Source: Enterobacter wuhouensis (GTDB lineage Bacteria; Pseudomonadota; Gammaproteobacteria; Enterobacterales; Enterobacteriaceae). From it: a DNA stretch of 64,000 bases. Positions 50,682-59,395 of this stretch are shown in pieces. The translations under genes were made by a program, and so were the position numbers. Where the stretch lies: NCBI RefSeq assembly GCF_004331265.1, contig NZ_SJOO01000011.1, positions 62,001 through 126,000 of the forward strand. Reading direction: 5' to 3'. Below the pieces are notes generated by a model. It saw only the letters and a program-made list of their open reading frames with translations. It did no database searches and was not told where the DNA came from. Position 1 is the stretch's first letter; each line of letters begins with the position of its first letter.

Positions 50682-52640
50682 TTACGATGGCATTGCGATG
50701 GCCTGCTTCTCTTCGAGCAGTTTGTCCACCACGCCAGGATCGGCAAGCGTTGAGGTATCGCCGAGGTTGCTGGTATCGCCCGCGGCGATTTTGCGCAGAA
50801 TACGGCGCATAATTTTGCCGGAACGGGTTTTTGGCAGCGAGTCGGTCCAGTGCAGCACGTCCGGCGTGGCGAGCGGGCCAATCTCTTTACGCACCCAGTT
50901 GCGCACCTCGGCGTACAGCTCTGGCGACGGCTCTTCGCCATGGTTCAGGGTGACGTAAGCATAAATCGCCTGGCCTTTAATGTTGTGCGGAATGCCCACA
51001 ACGGCGGCTTCGGCAATCTTCGGATGCGACACCAGCGCGGACTCAATCTCCGCCGTGCCCAGACGGTGGCCGGAGACGTTCAGCACGTCGTCCACGCGTC
51101 CGGTGATCCAGTAATAGCCGTCTTCGTCACGGCGCGCGCCGTCTCCGCTGAAGTACATGTTTTTAAAGGTCGAGAAGTAGGTCTGCTCAAAGCGCTCGTG
51201 GTCGCCGAACAGCGTGCGCGCCTGGCCCGGCCAGGAGTCGACGATCACCAGGTTGCCCTCGGTGGCCCCTTCCTGCGGATTGCCTTCGTTATCCACCAGC
51301 GCGGGCTGCACGCCGAAGAACGGACGGGTTGCGGAACCCGCTTTCAGCTGCGTGGCGCCCGGCATCGGGGTGATCATGAAGCCGCCGGTTTCGGTCTGCC
51401 ACCAGGTGTCCATCACCGGGCACTTCTCGTTGCCGATTTTCTTCCAGTACCACTCCCAGGCTTCCGGGTTGATGGGCTCGCCCACGGAGCCGAGGATGCG
51501 CAGGGAAGAGCGGTCGGTGCCTTCGATGGCCTTGTCGCCTTCCGCCATTAATGCGCGGATTGCCGTTGGCGCGGTGTAGAGAATGTTGACCTGATGCTTG
51601 TCGACCACCTGACACATGCGCGCCGGGGTCGGCCAGTTCGGCACGCCTTCAAACATCAGCGTCGTTGCGCCGCACGCCAGCGGGCCGTACAGCAGGTAGC
51701 TGTGGCCGGTGACCCAGCCCACGTCGGCGGTGCACCAGTAGATATCGCCCGGATGGTAGTCGAAGACGTACTTAAAGGTGGTGGCCGCATACACCAGATA
51801 GCCGCCGGTGGTGTGCAGCACGCCTTTCGGCTTGCCGGTCGAGCCGGAGGTATAAAGGATAAACAGCGGATCTTCCGCGTTCATCTCTTCCGGCTGATGC
51901 TGGTCGCTCGCCTTTTCAATCAGGTCGCTCCACCACAGGTCACGGCCCTCGTTCCAGTCGATCTTGCCGCCGGTACGCTTGAGGACGATAACGTTGCTGA
52001 TGGTGGTCACGTTCGGGTTTTTCAGCGCTTCATCGACGTTTTTCTTCAGCGGAATACCGCGCCCGGCGCGCACGCCTTCGTCAGCGGTGATCACCAGCTT
52101 CGAGTTGGAGTCAACGATACGCCCGGCAACCGCTTCCGGGGAGAAGCCGCCGAAGATAACGGAGTGGATCGCGCCGATGCGCGCGCAGGCCAGCATGGCC
52201 ACCGCGGCTTCCGGCACCATCGGCATGTAGATAGCGACCACGTCGCCTTTCTTGATGCCCTGTTTCAGCAGCACGTTGGCAAAGCGGCACACGTCGCGGT
52301 GCAGCTCTTTATAGGTGATATGTTTGCTCTGCGAGGCATCGTCGCCTTCCCAGATAATGGCAGTTTCGTTGCCGCGCGCGGCAAGATGGCGATCCAGGCA
52401 GTTCGCCGCCAGGTTCAGCGTGCCGTCTTCATACCATTTAATTGAGACGTTGCCCGGCGCAAAGGAGGTGTTCTTCACCTTCTGATACGGTGTGATCCAG
52501 TCCAGGATGTGGCCCTGCTCGCCCCAGAAGAGGTCAGGGCTGGAGATGGATTGCTGATACTTCTCGTGGTACTGCTCCGGGTTTATCAGGCAACGGTCCG
52601 CAATGTTTGCGGGAATGTCGTGTTTGTGGATTTGGCTCAT
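50682..52640 (-). CDS. acs: Acs, acetyl-CoA synthetase
   Basis: 652 residues, equal to E. coli Acs. ANL-superfamily motifs: YTSGSTGKPKG (AMP binding), WWQTETGGFMITP, YFSGDGARRDEDGYYWITGRVDDV, and PKTRSGKIMRRILRKIA with the catalytic, acetylation-controlled Lys about 609. It converts acetate, ATP and CoA to acetyl-CoA through acetyl-AMP. First gene of the acs-yjcH-actP operon; a CRP-like site lies 90 bases upstream. Confidence 0.97.
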   Translation of the reverse strand: MSQIHKHDIPANIADRCLINPEQYHEKYQQSISSPDLFWGEQGHILDWITPYQKVKNTSFAPGNVSIKWYEDGTLNLAANCLDRHLAARGNETAIIWEGDDASQSKHITYKELHRDVCRFANVLLKQGIKKGDVVAIYMPMVPEAAVAMLACARIGAIHSVIFGGFSPEAVAGRIVDSNSKLVITADEGVRAGRGIPLKKNVDEALKNPNVTTISNVIVLKRTGGKIDWNEGRDLWWSDLIEKASDQHQPEEMNAEDPLFILYTSGSTGKPKGVLHTTGGYLVYAATTFKYVFDYHPGDIYWCTADVGWVTGHSYLLYGPLACGATTLMFEGVPNWPTPARMCQVVDKHQVNILYTAPTAIRALMAEGDKAIEGTDRSSLRILGSVGEPINPEAWEWYWKKIGNEKCPVMDTWWQTETGGFMITPMPGATQLKAGSATRPFFGVQPALVDNEGNPQEGATEGNLVIVDSWPGQARTLFGDHERFEQTYFSTFKNMYFSGDGARRDEDGYYWITGRVDDVLNVSGHRLGTAEIESALVSHPKIAEAAVVGIPHNIKGQAIYAYVTLNHGEEPSPELYAEVRNWVRKEIGPLATPDVLHWTDSLPKTRSGKIMRRILRKIAAGDTSNLGDTSTLADPGVVDKLLEEKQAIAMPS

Positions 52641-53063
52641 GGCTTTTTTTCTCCTTGTAAGATGTTAATAATATGTCGCAAAAACGTTAATAGTAGGGGC
52701 TTTACAAGCTTTGTTTAGTATTTGGGCTACAGATCACGCATTGTTTGAACAGGTTGAAAATTGAGCGAATGAAACTTTGAAGGGAAATAATTTAGTGAAA
52801 GGATTATTCACATTTATGTAGAAAAAAGCGTTTTTATAACAAAAGGTTATTAATGAGAATTATGACAAATTAGCGTCATAACCCCTTTTTTCAGTGAAAT
52901 GCCTCGTTCTTTAAGGCTTGCGCAGCAGGCCGTGCAGATGATACTCATACGCCGCGTTAAAAAATCCCATAAACCAACGCAACACAATTCATACCCTTTC
53001 AGTATGTCCCCATATTCATGCAGTTTGCGTGAATAAGGCGCTTCATTGAGGAAGTCAGTTTCT
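52641..53063. other. 423-base region between acs and gltP
   Basis: Divergent control region, AT-rich from 52740 to 52900. It holds a CRP-like site for acs (52723-52738). In E. coli the nrfABCDEFG nitrite reductase operon lies between acs and gltP; no remnant of it is visible here. No gene or RNA was recognised. Confidence 0.65.
52723..52738. promoter_or_regulatory. CRP-like site upstream of acs
   Basis: TGGGC-TACAGA-TCACG, one good half-site. Its centre is 90 bases before the acs start codon, which agrees with the position of the -69.5 CRP site in E. coli if the start point is 20 bases before the ATG. Confidence 0.5.
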
Positions 53064-54377
53064 ATGAAAAACGTAAAAGTGAGCCTGGCCTGGCAAATCT
53101 TAATAGCCCTTATTTTGGGCATTTTGCTGGGCAGTTACCTCCACTATCATAGCGACAGCCGCGAGTGGCTGATTGCGAACCTGCTCTCACCGGCAGGTGA
53201 TATCTTTATTCATCTGATCAAGATGATTGTTGTGCCGATTGTGATTTCGACGCTGGTGGTCGGTATCGCGGGCGTCGGTGATGCGAAGCAGCTGGGCCGC
53301 ATTGGCGTAAAAACCATTCTCTATTTCGAAGTGATCACTACGGTTGCCATCATTCTGGGTATCACCCTGGCGAACGTGTTCCAGCCGGGCGCCGGAATCG
53401 ATATGTCGCAGCTGGCGACGGTGGATATTTCGAAATACCAAAGCACCACCGCTGACGTACAGAGCCACGCGCATGGCCTGATGGGCACTATTCTTTCGCT
53501 GGTGCCAACCAACATCGTGGCGTCGATGGCGAAGGGCGAGATGCTGCCGATCATCTTCTTCTCGGTGCTTTTTGGTCTGGGACTCTCTTCTCTGCCGGCG
53601 ACGCACCGTGAGCCGCTGGTCACCGTGTTCCGCTCTATCTCCGAAACCATGTTTAAAGTGACCCACATGGTGATGCGCTACGCGCCGGTAGGGGTGTTTG
53701 CGCTTATCGCCGTCACCGTGGCGAACTTCGGTTTTGCCTCCCTGTGGCCGCTGGCGAAGCTGGTGCTCCTGGTGCACTTCGCCATCCTGTTCTTCGCGCT
53801 GGTGGTGCTGGGGATCGTGGCGCGCCTGTGCGGGCTGAGCATCTGGATCCTGATCCGTATCCTGAAAGATGAACTGATTCTGGCGTACTCCACGGCAAGC
53901 TCTGAGAGCGTGCTGCCGCGTATCATCGAGAAGATGGAAGCCTATGGCGCGCCTGCCTCTATTACCAGCTTTGTGGTGCCGACCGGCTACTCCTTTAACC
54001 TCGACGGCTCAACGCTGTACCAGAGCATTGCGGCGATCTTTATCGCGCAGCTGTACGGCATTGACCTGTCGCTGTGGCAGGAAATCGTGCTGGTGCTGAC
54101 GCTGATGGTGACCTCGAAAGGTATTGCTGGCGTGCCGGGCGTCTCCTTCGTGGTGCTGCTGGCGACGCTTGGTAGCGTCGGCATTCCGCTGGAAGGCCTG
54201 GCGTTTATCGCGGGCGTGGACCGCATCCTCGACATGGCGCGTACCGCGCTGAACGTGGTGGGTAATGCCCTGGCGGTGCTGGTTATCGCCAAGTGGGAGC
54301 ACAAATTCGACCGCAAGAAAGCGCTGGCGTATGAACGCGAAGTGCTGGGTCGTTTTGATAAGACGGCTGACCAGTAA
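53064..54377 (+). CDS. gltP: GltP, glutamate/aspartate:proton symporter
   Basis: 437 residues from the ATG at 53064 with GAGGA upstream; nearly identical to E. coli GltP. DAACS family: HLIKMIVVPIVISTLVVGIAG, the AYSTASSESVLPRII serine-rich hairpin, PTGYSFNLDGSTLYQSIAAIFIAQ and MVTSKGIAGVPGVSF. It takes up glutamate and aspartate. Confidence 0.97.
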   Translation: MKNVKVSLAWQILIALILGILLGSYLHYHSDSREWLIANLLSPAGDIFIHLIKMIVVPIVISTLVVGIAGVGDAKQLGRIGVKTILYFEVITTVAIILGITLANVFQPGAGIDMSQLATVDISKYQSTTADVQSHAHGLMGTILSLVPTNIVASMAKGEMLPIIFFSVLFGLGLSSLPATHREPLVTVFRSISETMFKVTHMVMRYAPVGVFALIAVTVANFGFASLWPLAKLVLLVHFAILFFALVVLGIVARLCGLSIWILIRILKDELILAYSTASSESVLPRIIEKMEAYGAPASITSFVVPTGYSFNLDGSTLYQSIAAIFIAQLYGIDLSLWQEIVLVLTLMVTSKGIAGVPGVSFVVLLATLGSVGIPLEGLAFIAGVDRILDMARTALNVVGNALAVLVIAKWEHKFDRKKALAYEREVLGRFDKTADQ

Positions 54378-54385
54378 TGTAAAAA

Positions 54386-54454
54386 GCCGGGTGGCGGCTT
54401 CGCCTTACCCGGCCTACAAAAGTCGTAGGCCCGGTAAGCGCAGCGCCACCGGGC
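54386..54454. repeat. REP/BIME element after gltP
   Basis: Inverted REP pair: GCCGGGTGGCGGC...TTACCCGGCCTAC and GTAGGCCCGGTAAGCG...CCACCGGGC, between convergent gltP and yjcO. Confidence 0.88.
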
Positions 54455-54460
54455 AATGGT

Positions 54461-55135
54461 TTACTCCCCGCTCAACGCATCAAACTCTTCGCATCCCGTA
54501 TCAAACCCTTCGGTACAGCTCAGGTTTAGCCAGTAGAGTGCCTTCTGTTTATTCGGCGTGATAAAGCCTTTCTCACCCTGCTGGAACAGCATACCTGCCC
54601 AGTATTCCGCATAGCCCGTGCGTGAAAGCGACGAGCTGCGTTTGAACCATGCCGCTGCCTGAGCGTCGTCCTGCGCCATTTCAACGCCGTTGGCATAAAT
54701 CAGCCCCAGCAGCATCTGCGCGTCAACCGCAGAGTCGTTATCGATATCCCCGGTGGCCGTTTGCAGCAGTTTAATGGCCTGCGGATAGTCGGTTTTGCCC
54801 GCCTGGGTATTCACCAGCAGGCGAGCCAGCATGATCGCGCCACGTTTACTGCCCGCGATGTTCGCCTGCTGCGCCAGCGCTTTGGCTTGCGGATAGTCAC
54901 CCTGGGTAAAATGAATTTGCGACAGCAGCGCCATCGCATCGACATCGCCGCCCTTTGCCGCTTTCTCTGCCCACAGCGCCGCCTGCGTGCTGTCGCCGGA
55001 ACTGAACCAGGTATCGGCAAGATAGTATTGGGCACGCGCATCGCCAGCCTCAGCCTGCGCTTTATACTGGCTGCCAATCTCATCGGCACGAGCAAGCCAG
55101 GTAAAAAGTAACAACAGCAATAAAAGAGGTTTCAT
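54461..55135 (-). CDS. yjcO: YjcO, periplasmic Sel1-repeat protein
   Basis: 224 residues (E. coli 229). Signal peptide (LLLLLLFTWLARA), then Sel1/TPR-like repeats such as AEAGDARAQYYLADTWFSSGDSTQAALWAEKAAKGGDVDAMALLSQIHF, ending in CTEGFDTGCEEFDAL. Such repeats bind partner proteins; no known substrate. Confidence 0.93.
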   Translation of the reverse strand: MKPLLLLLLLFTWLARADEIGSQYKAQAEAGDARAQYYLADTWFSSGDSTQAALWAEKAAKGGDVDAMALLSQIHFTQGDYPQAKALAQQANIAGSKRGAIMLARLLVNTQAGKTDYPQAIKLLQTATGDIDNDSAVDAQMLLGLIYANGVEMAQDDAQAAAWFKRSSSLSRTGYAEYWAGMLFQQGEKGFITPNKQKALYWLNLSCTEGFDTGCEEFDALSGE

Positions 55136-55227
55136 GGATTCTTATCATCTGGGTACATGCCGCGCAGTATAATCGCGGTGGCAGAAGAAAAAAATGGGTG
55201 CATTAAGACCTCAGCATCCTACAAGCC

Positions 55228-55249
55228 GGGCGGAACCGTCGTTCCGCCC
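55228..55249. terminator. Hairpin after the hok-like gene
   Basis: GGGCGGAAC, loop CGTC, GTTCCGCCC: a perfect 9-base stem just downstream of the hok stop on the minus strand. It could be a terminator or the 3' fold that keeps hok mRNA inactive. Confidence 0.55.
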
Positions 55250-55256
55250 GCAGAGG

Positions 55257-55409
55257 TTAGCCCGCGTTGCAGGCTAATTTCGCCGCCACCTCCTGATGTT
55301 CACCTTTTATTGAAAACTCGCATAACTTTCCGCGATTAATAAAGGTAAAGATCACTATCGTCAGGCAAATAATAAAGACGATGCCTAACGCAGTTTTTAA
55401 TGGCGTCAT
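55257..55409 (-). CDS. hok: Hok/Gef-family type I toxin
   Basis: 50 residues from the ATG at 55409, eight bases after AAGGAG. One membrane helix (LGIVFIICLTIVIFTFI) followed by NRGKLCEFSIK...EVAAKLACNAG, matching the Hok pattern (helix, then R-x-LCE, then EVAA). Hok peptides depolarise the inner membrane. The in-frame region upstream (from 55526) is the likely mok leader frame, as in E. coli hok loci. The hairpin at 55440-55478 is the probable antisense target. Chromosomal copies are often inactive; this one looks intact. Confidence 0.9.
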   Translation of the reverse strand: MTPLKTALGIVFIICLTIVIFTFINRGKLCEFSIKGEHQEVAAKLACNAG

Positions 55410-55439
55410 GCCTTTTACTCCTTGTGTATAAAAGAATAA

Positions 55440-55478
55440 GAGGCTACTCTCAACCTGTTGGTTGTTGGGGGTAGCCTC
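55440..55478 (+). ncRNA. sok: Putative Sok antisense RNA / mok translation-control hairpin
   Basis: GAGGCTAC...GTAGCCTC encloses a smaller stem CAACC-TGTT-GGTTG. In hok/mok/sok loci the antisense Sok covers such a hairpin in the mok leader, which precedes hok. The extent of the RNA and its promoter are not determined. A further inverted pair (ACTTTCTGTC at 55509-55518 and its complement at 55535-55544) would lie near the 5' end of hok mRNA. Confidence 0.55.
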
Positions 55479-55680
55479 GGGTGAATGCAAATTTCCCGGG
55501 GCTTTCCACTTTCTGTCCCTCAACAATGCTCAAGACAGAAAGTCTTAAGCACCCGCCGCACATCTTATCCCTCTGAATTAAAATGCAAAGATGTAATTCT
55601 TTTTTGCGAAAATTACATTATTTCTGCGAGCCGCTTTCCACAATAATAATTGATATTATTAATGTGTTAAGCATAAATAA

Positions 55681-55707
55681 AAAGGGAGTGAATATATCAC
55701 TCCCTTT
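55681..55707 (-). terminator. Intrinsic terminator after fdhF
   Basis: AAAGGGAGTGA, loop ATATA, TCACTCCCTTT: an 11-base perfect stem. On the minus strand it is followed by TTTTATTT, 22 bases beyond the fdhF stop. Confidence 0.92.
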
Positions 55708-55729
55708 ATTCATCGATTATTTAACGGCG

Positions 55730-57877
55730 TTACCCCATTGCGCTTTCGCGCAGTCGGGCTTTCAGCTTGCTATATTCATCGATCACGTACTGTTCCGCAG
55801 CGTGTTGATCCGCAATCGGCTCCACGCGTACGGCACAGTATTTATACTCCGGCGTTTTGGTTATCGGGCTGAGGTTCTCCGTCACCAGCTCGTTACAGGC
55901 GCCAATCCACCACTGGTAGGTCATATAGACCGCCCCTTTGTTCGGACGATCGCTGACCTGCGCACGGGTGATGATGCGGCCCTTACGCGAGTTCACCCAC
56001 ACCAGCGCTTCATCCTCAATGCCGAGGCGCTCCGCGTCGGCGGTGTTGATCTGCGCGTAGCCCGGTTCGTCCGCCAGCGCCGCCAGCGCGGCGCAGTTGC
56101 CGGTCATCGAGCGACAGGAGTAGTGGCCCACTTCACGCACGGTGGAGAGCACCATCGGATACTCGTCGGTGAGCTTATCGATAGGCGCGACCCAGTCGCA
56201 GGTGAAGAACTGCGCCAGCCCGTTCGGGGTGTCGAACTTCTCTTCAAAAAGATACGACGTCCCCTGGTCGGATTCTGACTCATCGCGGCACGGCCACTGG
56301 ATGTACCCCAGCTCGCCCATTTTCTCATAGGTTGCCCCATAAAAGTCCGGACACAGATTGCGCAACTCGTCCCAGATCTCCTGGGTGTTGTTGTAGTGCA
56401 TCGGGTAGCCCATGCGGGTGGCGATTTCACTGATAATCTGCCAGTCGGTTTTCAGATCCCACTTCGGCTCGACCGCCTTAAAGAAGCGCTGGAAGCCGCG
56501 GTCCGCCGCCGTGTAGACGCCTTCATGCTCGCCCCAGGACGTTGACGGTAAAATCACATCCGCCGCCGCCGCGGTTTTGGTCATAAAGATATCCTGGACA
56601 ATCACCAGCTCCAGATCCTCAAAGCCTTTACGCACCGCGGACAGCTCGGCGTCGGTCTGGAGCGGATCTTCACCCATGATGTAGGCCGCACGCACTTCAC
56701 CGTGCGCCGCGCGGTGCGGCAGCTCGCTGATGCGATATCCGGTGTGTTCCGGCAGGCTCTCCACGCCCCAGGCCTTCGCGAATTTCTCGCGATTTTCCGG
56801 GAACTTAACGTACTGATAGCCCGGATAGGTATCCGGCAGCGCGCCCATGTCGCAGGCGCCCTGGACGTTATTCTGACCGCGCACCGGGTTGACGCCGACG
56901 TGCGCCTTGCCAAGATTTCCCGTCAGCATGGCGAGGCTGGTCAGGGAGCGCACGGTTTCCACACCCTGGTAGAACTGGGTCACGCCCATGCCCCACAGGA
57001 TGGCGGCGGTTTTCGCCCCGGCATACATGCGTGCCGCCTGGCGGATCTCCTGCGCGCTCACGCCAGTAATCGCTTCAACCGACTCTGGCGTGTAGCCCTC
57101 GACGATTTTGCGATACTCTTCAAAACCTTCCGTACGGGTGGCGACAAACGCCTGGTCGTACAGGTTCTCCTCAATAATGACGTGCCCCATTGCGTTCAGC
57201 AGCGCGATGTTCGAGCCGTTTTTCAATGCAATGTGCATATCCGCAATGCGCGCGGTTTCGATTTTACGCGGATCGCAGACGATAATTTTCGCCCCGTTCT
57301 GCTTAGCGCGAATAACGTGGTTCGCGACGATAGGGTGAGAATCCGCCGGGTTATAGCCGAAAATAAACACGAGATCGGTATTATCTATCTCGTTGATCGC
57401 ATTACTCATTGCGCCGTTACCGACCGACTGGTGCAGACCTGCAACCGATGGGCCGTGTCAGACGCGAGCGCAGCAGTCGACGTTATTGGTACCAATAACG
57501 GCGCGCGCGAATTTTTGCATTACATAGTTGGTTTCATTCCCCGTCCCGCGTGAGGAGCCGGTAGTCTGAATCGCATCCGGGCCGTACTTGGCCTTGATGG
57601 CGCCCAGGCGCGTGGCGACATAATCGAGCGCCTCGCTCCAGGAGACGGCCTCCAGCTTGCCGCCGCGCTCGCGGCGAATCATTGGGGTTTTCAGGCGCGG
57701 GGTGAGGATCTGGGTATCGTTAACAAAATCCCAGCCGTAGTAACCCTTCAGGCACAGCGTGCCCTGGTTGGTTTTCCCCTGCGCGGCCTCCGCCCGGACG
57801 ATTTTGCCGTTATCGACCACCAGGTGGATCTTGCAACCTGAGGCACAATAAGGGCAAACCGTGACGACTTTTTTCAT
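55730..57877 (-). CDS. fdhF: FdhF, selenocysteine-containing formate dehydrogenase H
   Basis: 715 residues if the in-frame TGA at 57460-57458 is read as selenocysteine 140, exactly as in E. coli FdhF. From the ATG at 57877: an N-terminal [4Fe-4S] motif (VCPYCASGCKIHL ... GTLCLKGYYGWDF), the Sec residue in NVDCCARV-Sec-HGPSVAG, and molybdopterin-guanine-dinucleotide domains (FIFGYNPADSHPIVANHV, LPSTSWGEHEGVYTAADRGFQRF, KGAVYMTYQWW). With hydrogenase 3 it forms formate hydrogenlyase, oxidising formate to CO2. Expression is likely through the sigma-54 box upstream and FhlA. Confidence 0.96.
57420..57460 (-). promoter_or_regulatory. SECIS element and Sec codon of fdhF
   Basis: The TGA codon is followed on the minus strand by CACGGCCCATCGGTTGCAGG and TCTGCACCAGTCGGTCGG, which folds into the bacterial SECIS hairpin with the GGTTGCAGGTCTGCACC apical region bound by SelB. 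It differs from E. coli by about one base from memory. Confidence 0.93.
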
Positions 57878-57914
57878 CAGTCTGCTCCAGTTAATAAACG
57901 CTTTCTCATCCACT

Positions 57915-57931
57915 ATGCAGCTTCTATGCCA
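57915..57931 (-). promoter_or_regulatory. Sigma-54 promoter of fdhF
   Basis: On the minus strand TGGCAT-AGAAG-CTGCAT, with GG-N10-GC spacing, 38 bases before the fdhF start. FhlA sites should lie near 58000-58040, where TGACGTGTCGA occurs; that assignment is tentative. Confidence 0.85.
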
Positions 57932-58130
57932 TGTTTTTATTGTGGGTATATCCAGACTTTACGGCCGATTTGTCGTCTAAACCCTGACGAAAAGCAGGCA
58001 ATCGTCAGAATTGACGTGTCGAAAGGGCAGCGGATGTGACATGGGTTGAAATTCCGTTACGTAAAAAACATTTTGGCTGGAGCGGGCGGCAGAATGGTTC
58101 AGACTTAACATAATTCCCTGATGGAAGCAT

Positions 58131-58865
58131 ATGATGAAACCGGCGATTCTGGTGGTTGATGACGATACGGCAGTGTGTGAACTGCTGCAGGACGTGCTCA
58201 ACGAGCATGTCTTTAGCGTGCTCGTCTGCCATAACGGCCAGGAGGCGCTGAGACTGGTTCAGCAGGAGCCGGGCGTCGCGCTGGTTCTGCTGGACATGAT
58301 GCTGCCGGATATCAACGGCCTGCAGGTTTTGCTTCAGCTACAAAAGCTGCGTCCTGAACTGCCGGTCGTCATGCTCACCGGGCTGGGGAGCGAGTCGGAT
58401 GTGGTGGTGGGGCTGGAGATGGGTGCCGACGATTACATCGGCAAACCGTTTAACCCGCGCGTGGTGGTGGCCCGCGTGAAAGCGGTGCTGCGGCGTACCG
58501 GCGTGCTGGCAGCAGAAACGACGGCCCCGCGCGTCGCGGGCATCACCTTTAACGGCTGGACGCTGGATACCACCCGCTGCGAGCTGAGCGATCCGCAGCG
58601 TCACGCCGTCCCCTTAACGCAGGGCGAGTACGGCCTGCTGCTGGCGCTCACGCAAAATGCGCGCCGGGTGCTGAGTCGCGAGCAGCTTCTGGAACTGACC
58701 CATAGCGAAAGTGCCGACGTGTTCGACCGCACTATCGACGTGCTGATCATGCGCCTGCGGCGGAAAATCGAGGCTAACCCGCATCAGCCCGCGCTGATTA
58801 AAACCATCCGGGGGTTAGGTTACGTGTTTGCCACCGATGTTTCCCACAGCGAGAAAGCAGCGTAA
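58131..58865 (+). CDS. Orphan OmpR-family response regulator
   Basis: 244 residues. Receiver domain (1-120) with the acidic pair in VVDDDTAV, phospho-acceptor Asp in LLDMMLPDINGL (about 55), Thr in VMLTGLG and Lys in GKPFNPR. OmpR/PhoB winged helix (about 135-235): LTQGEYGLLLALTQNARRVLSREQLLELTH, FDRTIDVLIMRLRRKIEANP and IKTIRGLGYVF. No histidine kinase is adjacent on either side. It is divergent from fdhF and convergent with the C39 operon. Its partner and targets are unknown. Confidence 0.92.
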   Translation: MMKPAILVVDDDTAVCELLQDVLNEHVFSVLVCHNGQEALRLVQQEPGVALVLLDMMLPDINGLQVLLQLQKLRPELPVVMLTGLGSESDVVVGLEMGADDYIGKPFNPRVVVARVKAVLRRTGVLAAETTAPRVAGITFNGWTLDTTRCELSDPQRHAVPLTQGEYGLLLALTQNARRVLSREQLLELTHSESADVFDRTIDVLIMRLRRKIEANPHQPALIKTIRGLGYVFATDVSHSEKAA

Positions 58866-58867
58866 AA

Positions 58868-59395
58868 CTAAGGTGTTATCAGTCCCACCGTTTTTAATGC
58901 GTAACCTTTCCACTCTGATTTTAGACGCCACAGTGGCAGCGATTTTCGTCCTGTTTCCGGGTCGAGAATTTCTGCAGTGTCATTATGAATGGCGGTAATC
59001 ACCACAAAATGCGAATACTTTTCACCTTCCAGAGGGATGATCATGGGTTGGTCAATCGTCAGTAGTTCATTAACGTCATATCGGAGACCTTTTGCCTGAA
59101 AACCCATACGCTGAGCCGCATTTTTCAGATCGAGAAGGGAAAAACCTGTTTGCAGTTTCTCCGCTTCTGTCCCTGGCTCAGCGCGATAGATAATATCTGA
59201 GATAATGTCTATCTCACTGATCTCCAGTGAAAAGCGGGTATTTAGCAGGAGCGACAGAGCTGCTGGCCCGCATGAAAAATCGGTCGTCTGGCGAACAATC
59301 CCTTCTGTACGCAAGTGCATCCAGCCTTTCATGGTTGTGTTATAGGCCTGCGCATGACAGGCCAGTAACAATAAACATGCCGCTGACCATTTCAT
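58868..59395 (-). CDS. Periplasmic C39-family peptidase, third gene of a small export operon
   Basis: 175 residues. Sec signal peptide (1 to about 17, LLLLACHAQA), then a C39 cysteine-peptidase domain with Gln36 (oxyanion), Cys42 in TDFSCGPAALSLLL, His129 in YSHFVVI and Asp145 in ILDPETG. C39 enzymes normally remove double-glycine leaders inside bacteriocin ABC exporters; stand-alone exported forms occur with secreted-fibre systems such as Pseudomonas Fap (FapD). The start overlaps the barrel gene stop by one base. The likely substrate is the protein of 60615-61193. Confidence 0.85.
   Translation of the reverse strand: MKWSAACLLLLACHAQAYNTTMKGWMHLRTEGIVRQTTDFSCGPAALSLLLNTRFSLEISEIDIISDIIYRAEPGTEAEKLQTGFSLLDLKNAAQRMGFQAKGLRYDVNELLTIDQPMIIPLEGEKYSHFVVITAIHNDTAEILDPETGRKSLPLWRLKSEWKGYALKTVGLITP

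Noticed and set aside
57458..57460. Nonsense mutation or pseudogene in fdhF
   Set aside because: The TGA is codon 140 with a SECIS hairpin, the known selenocysteine position.
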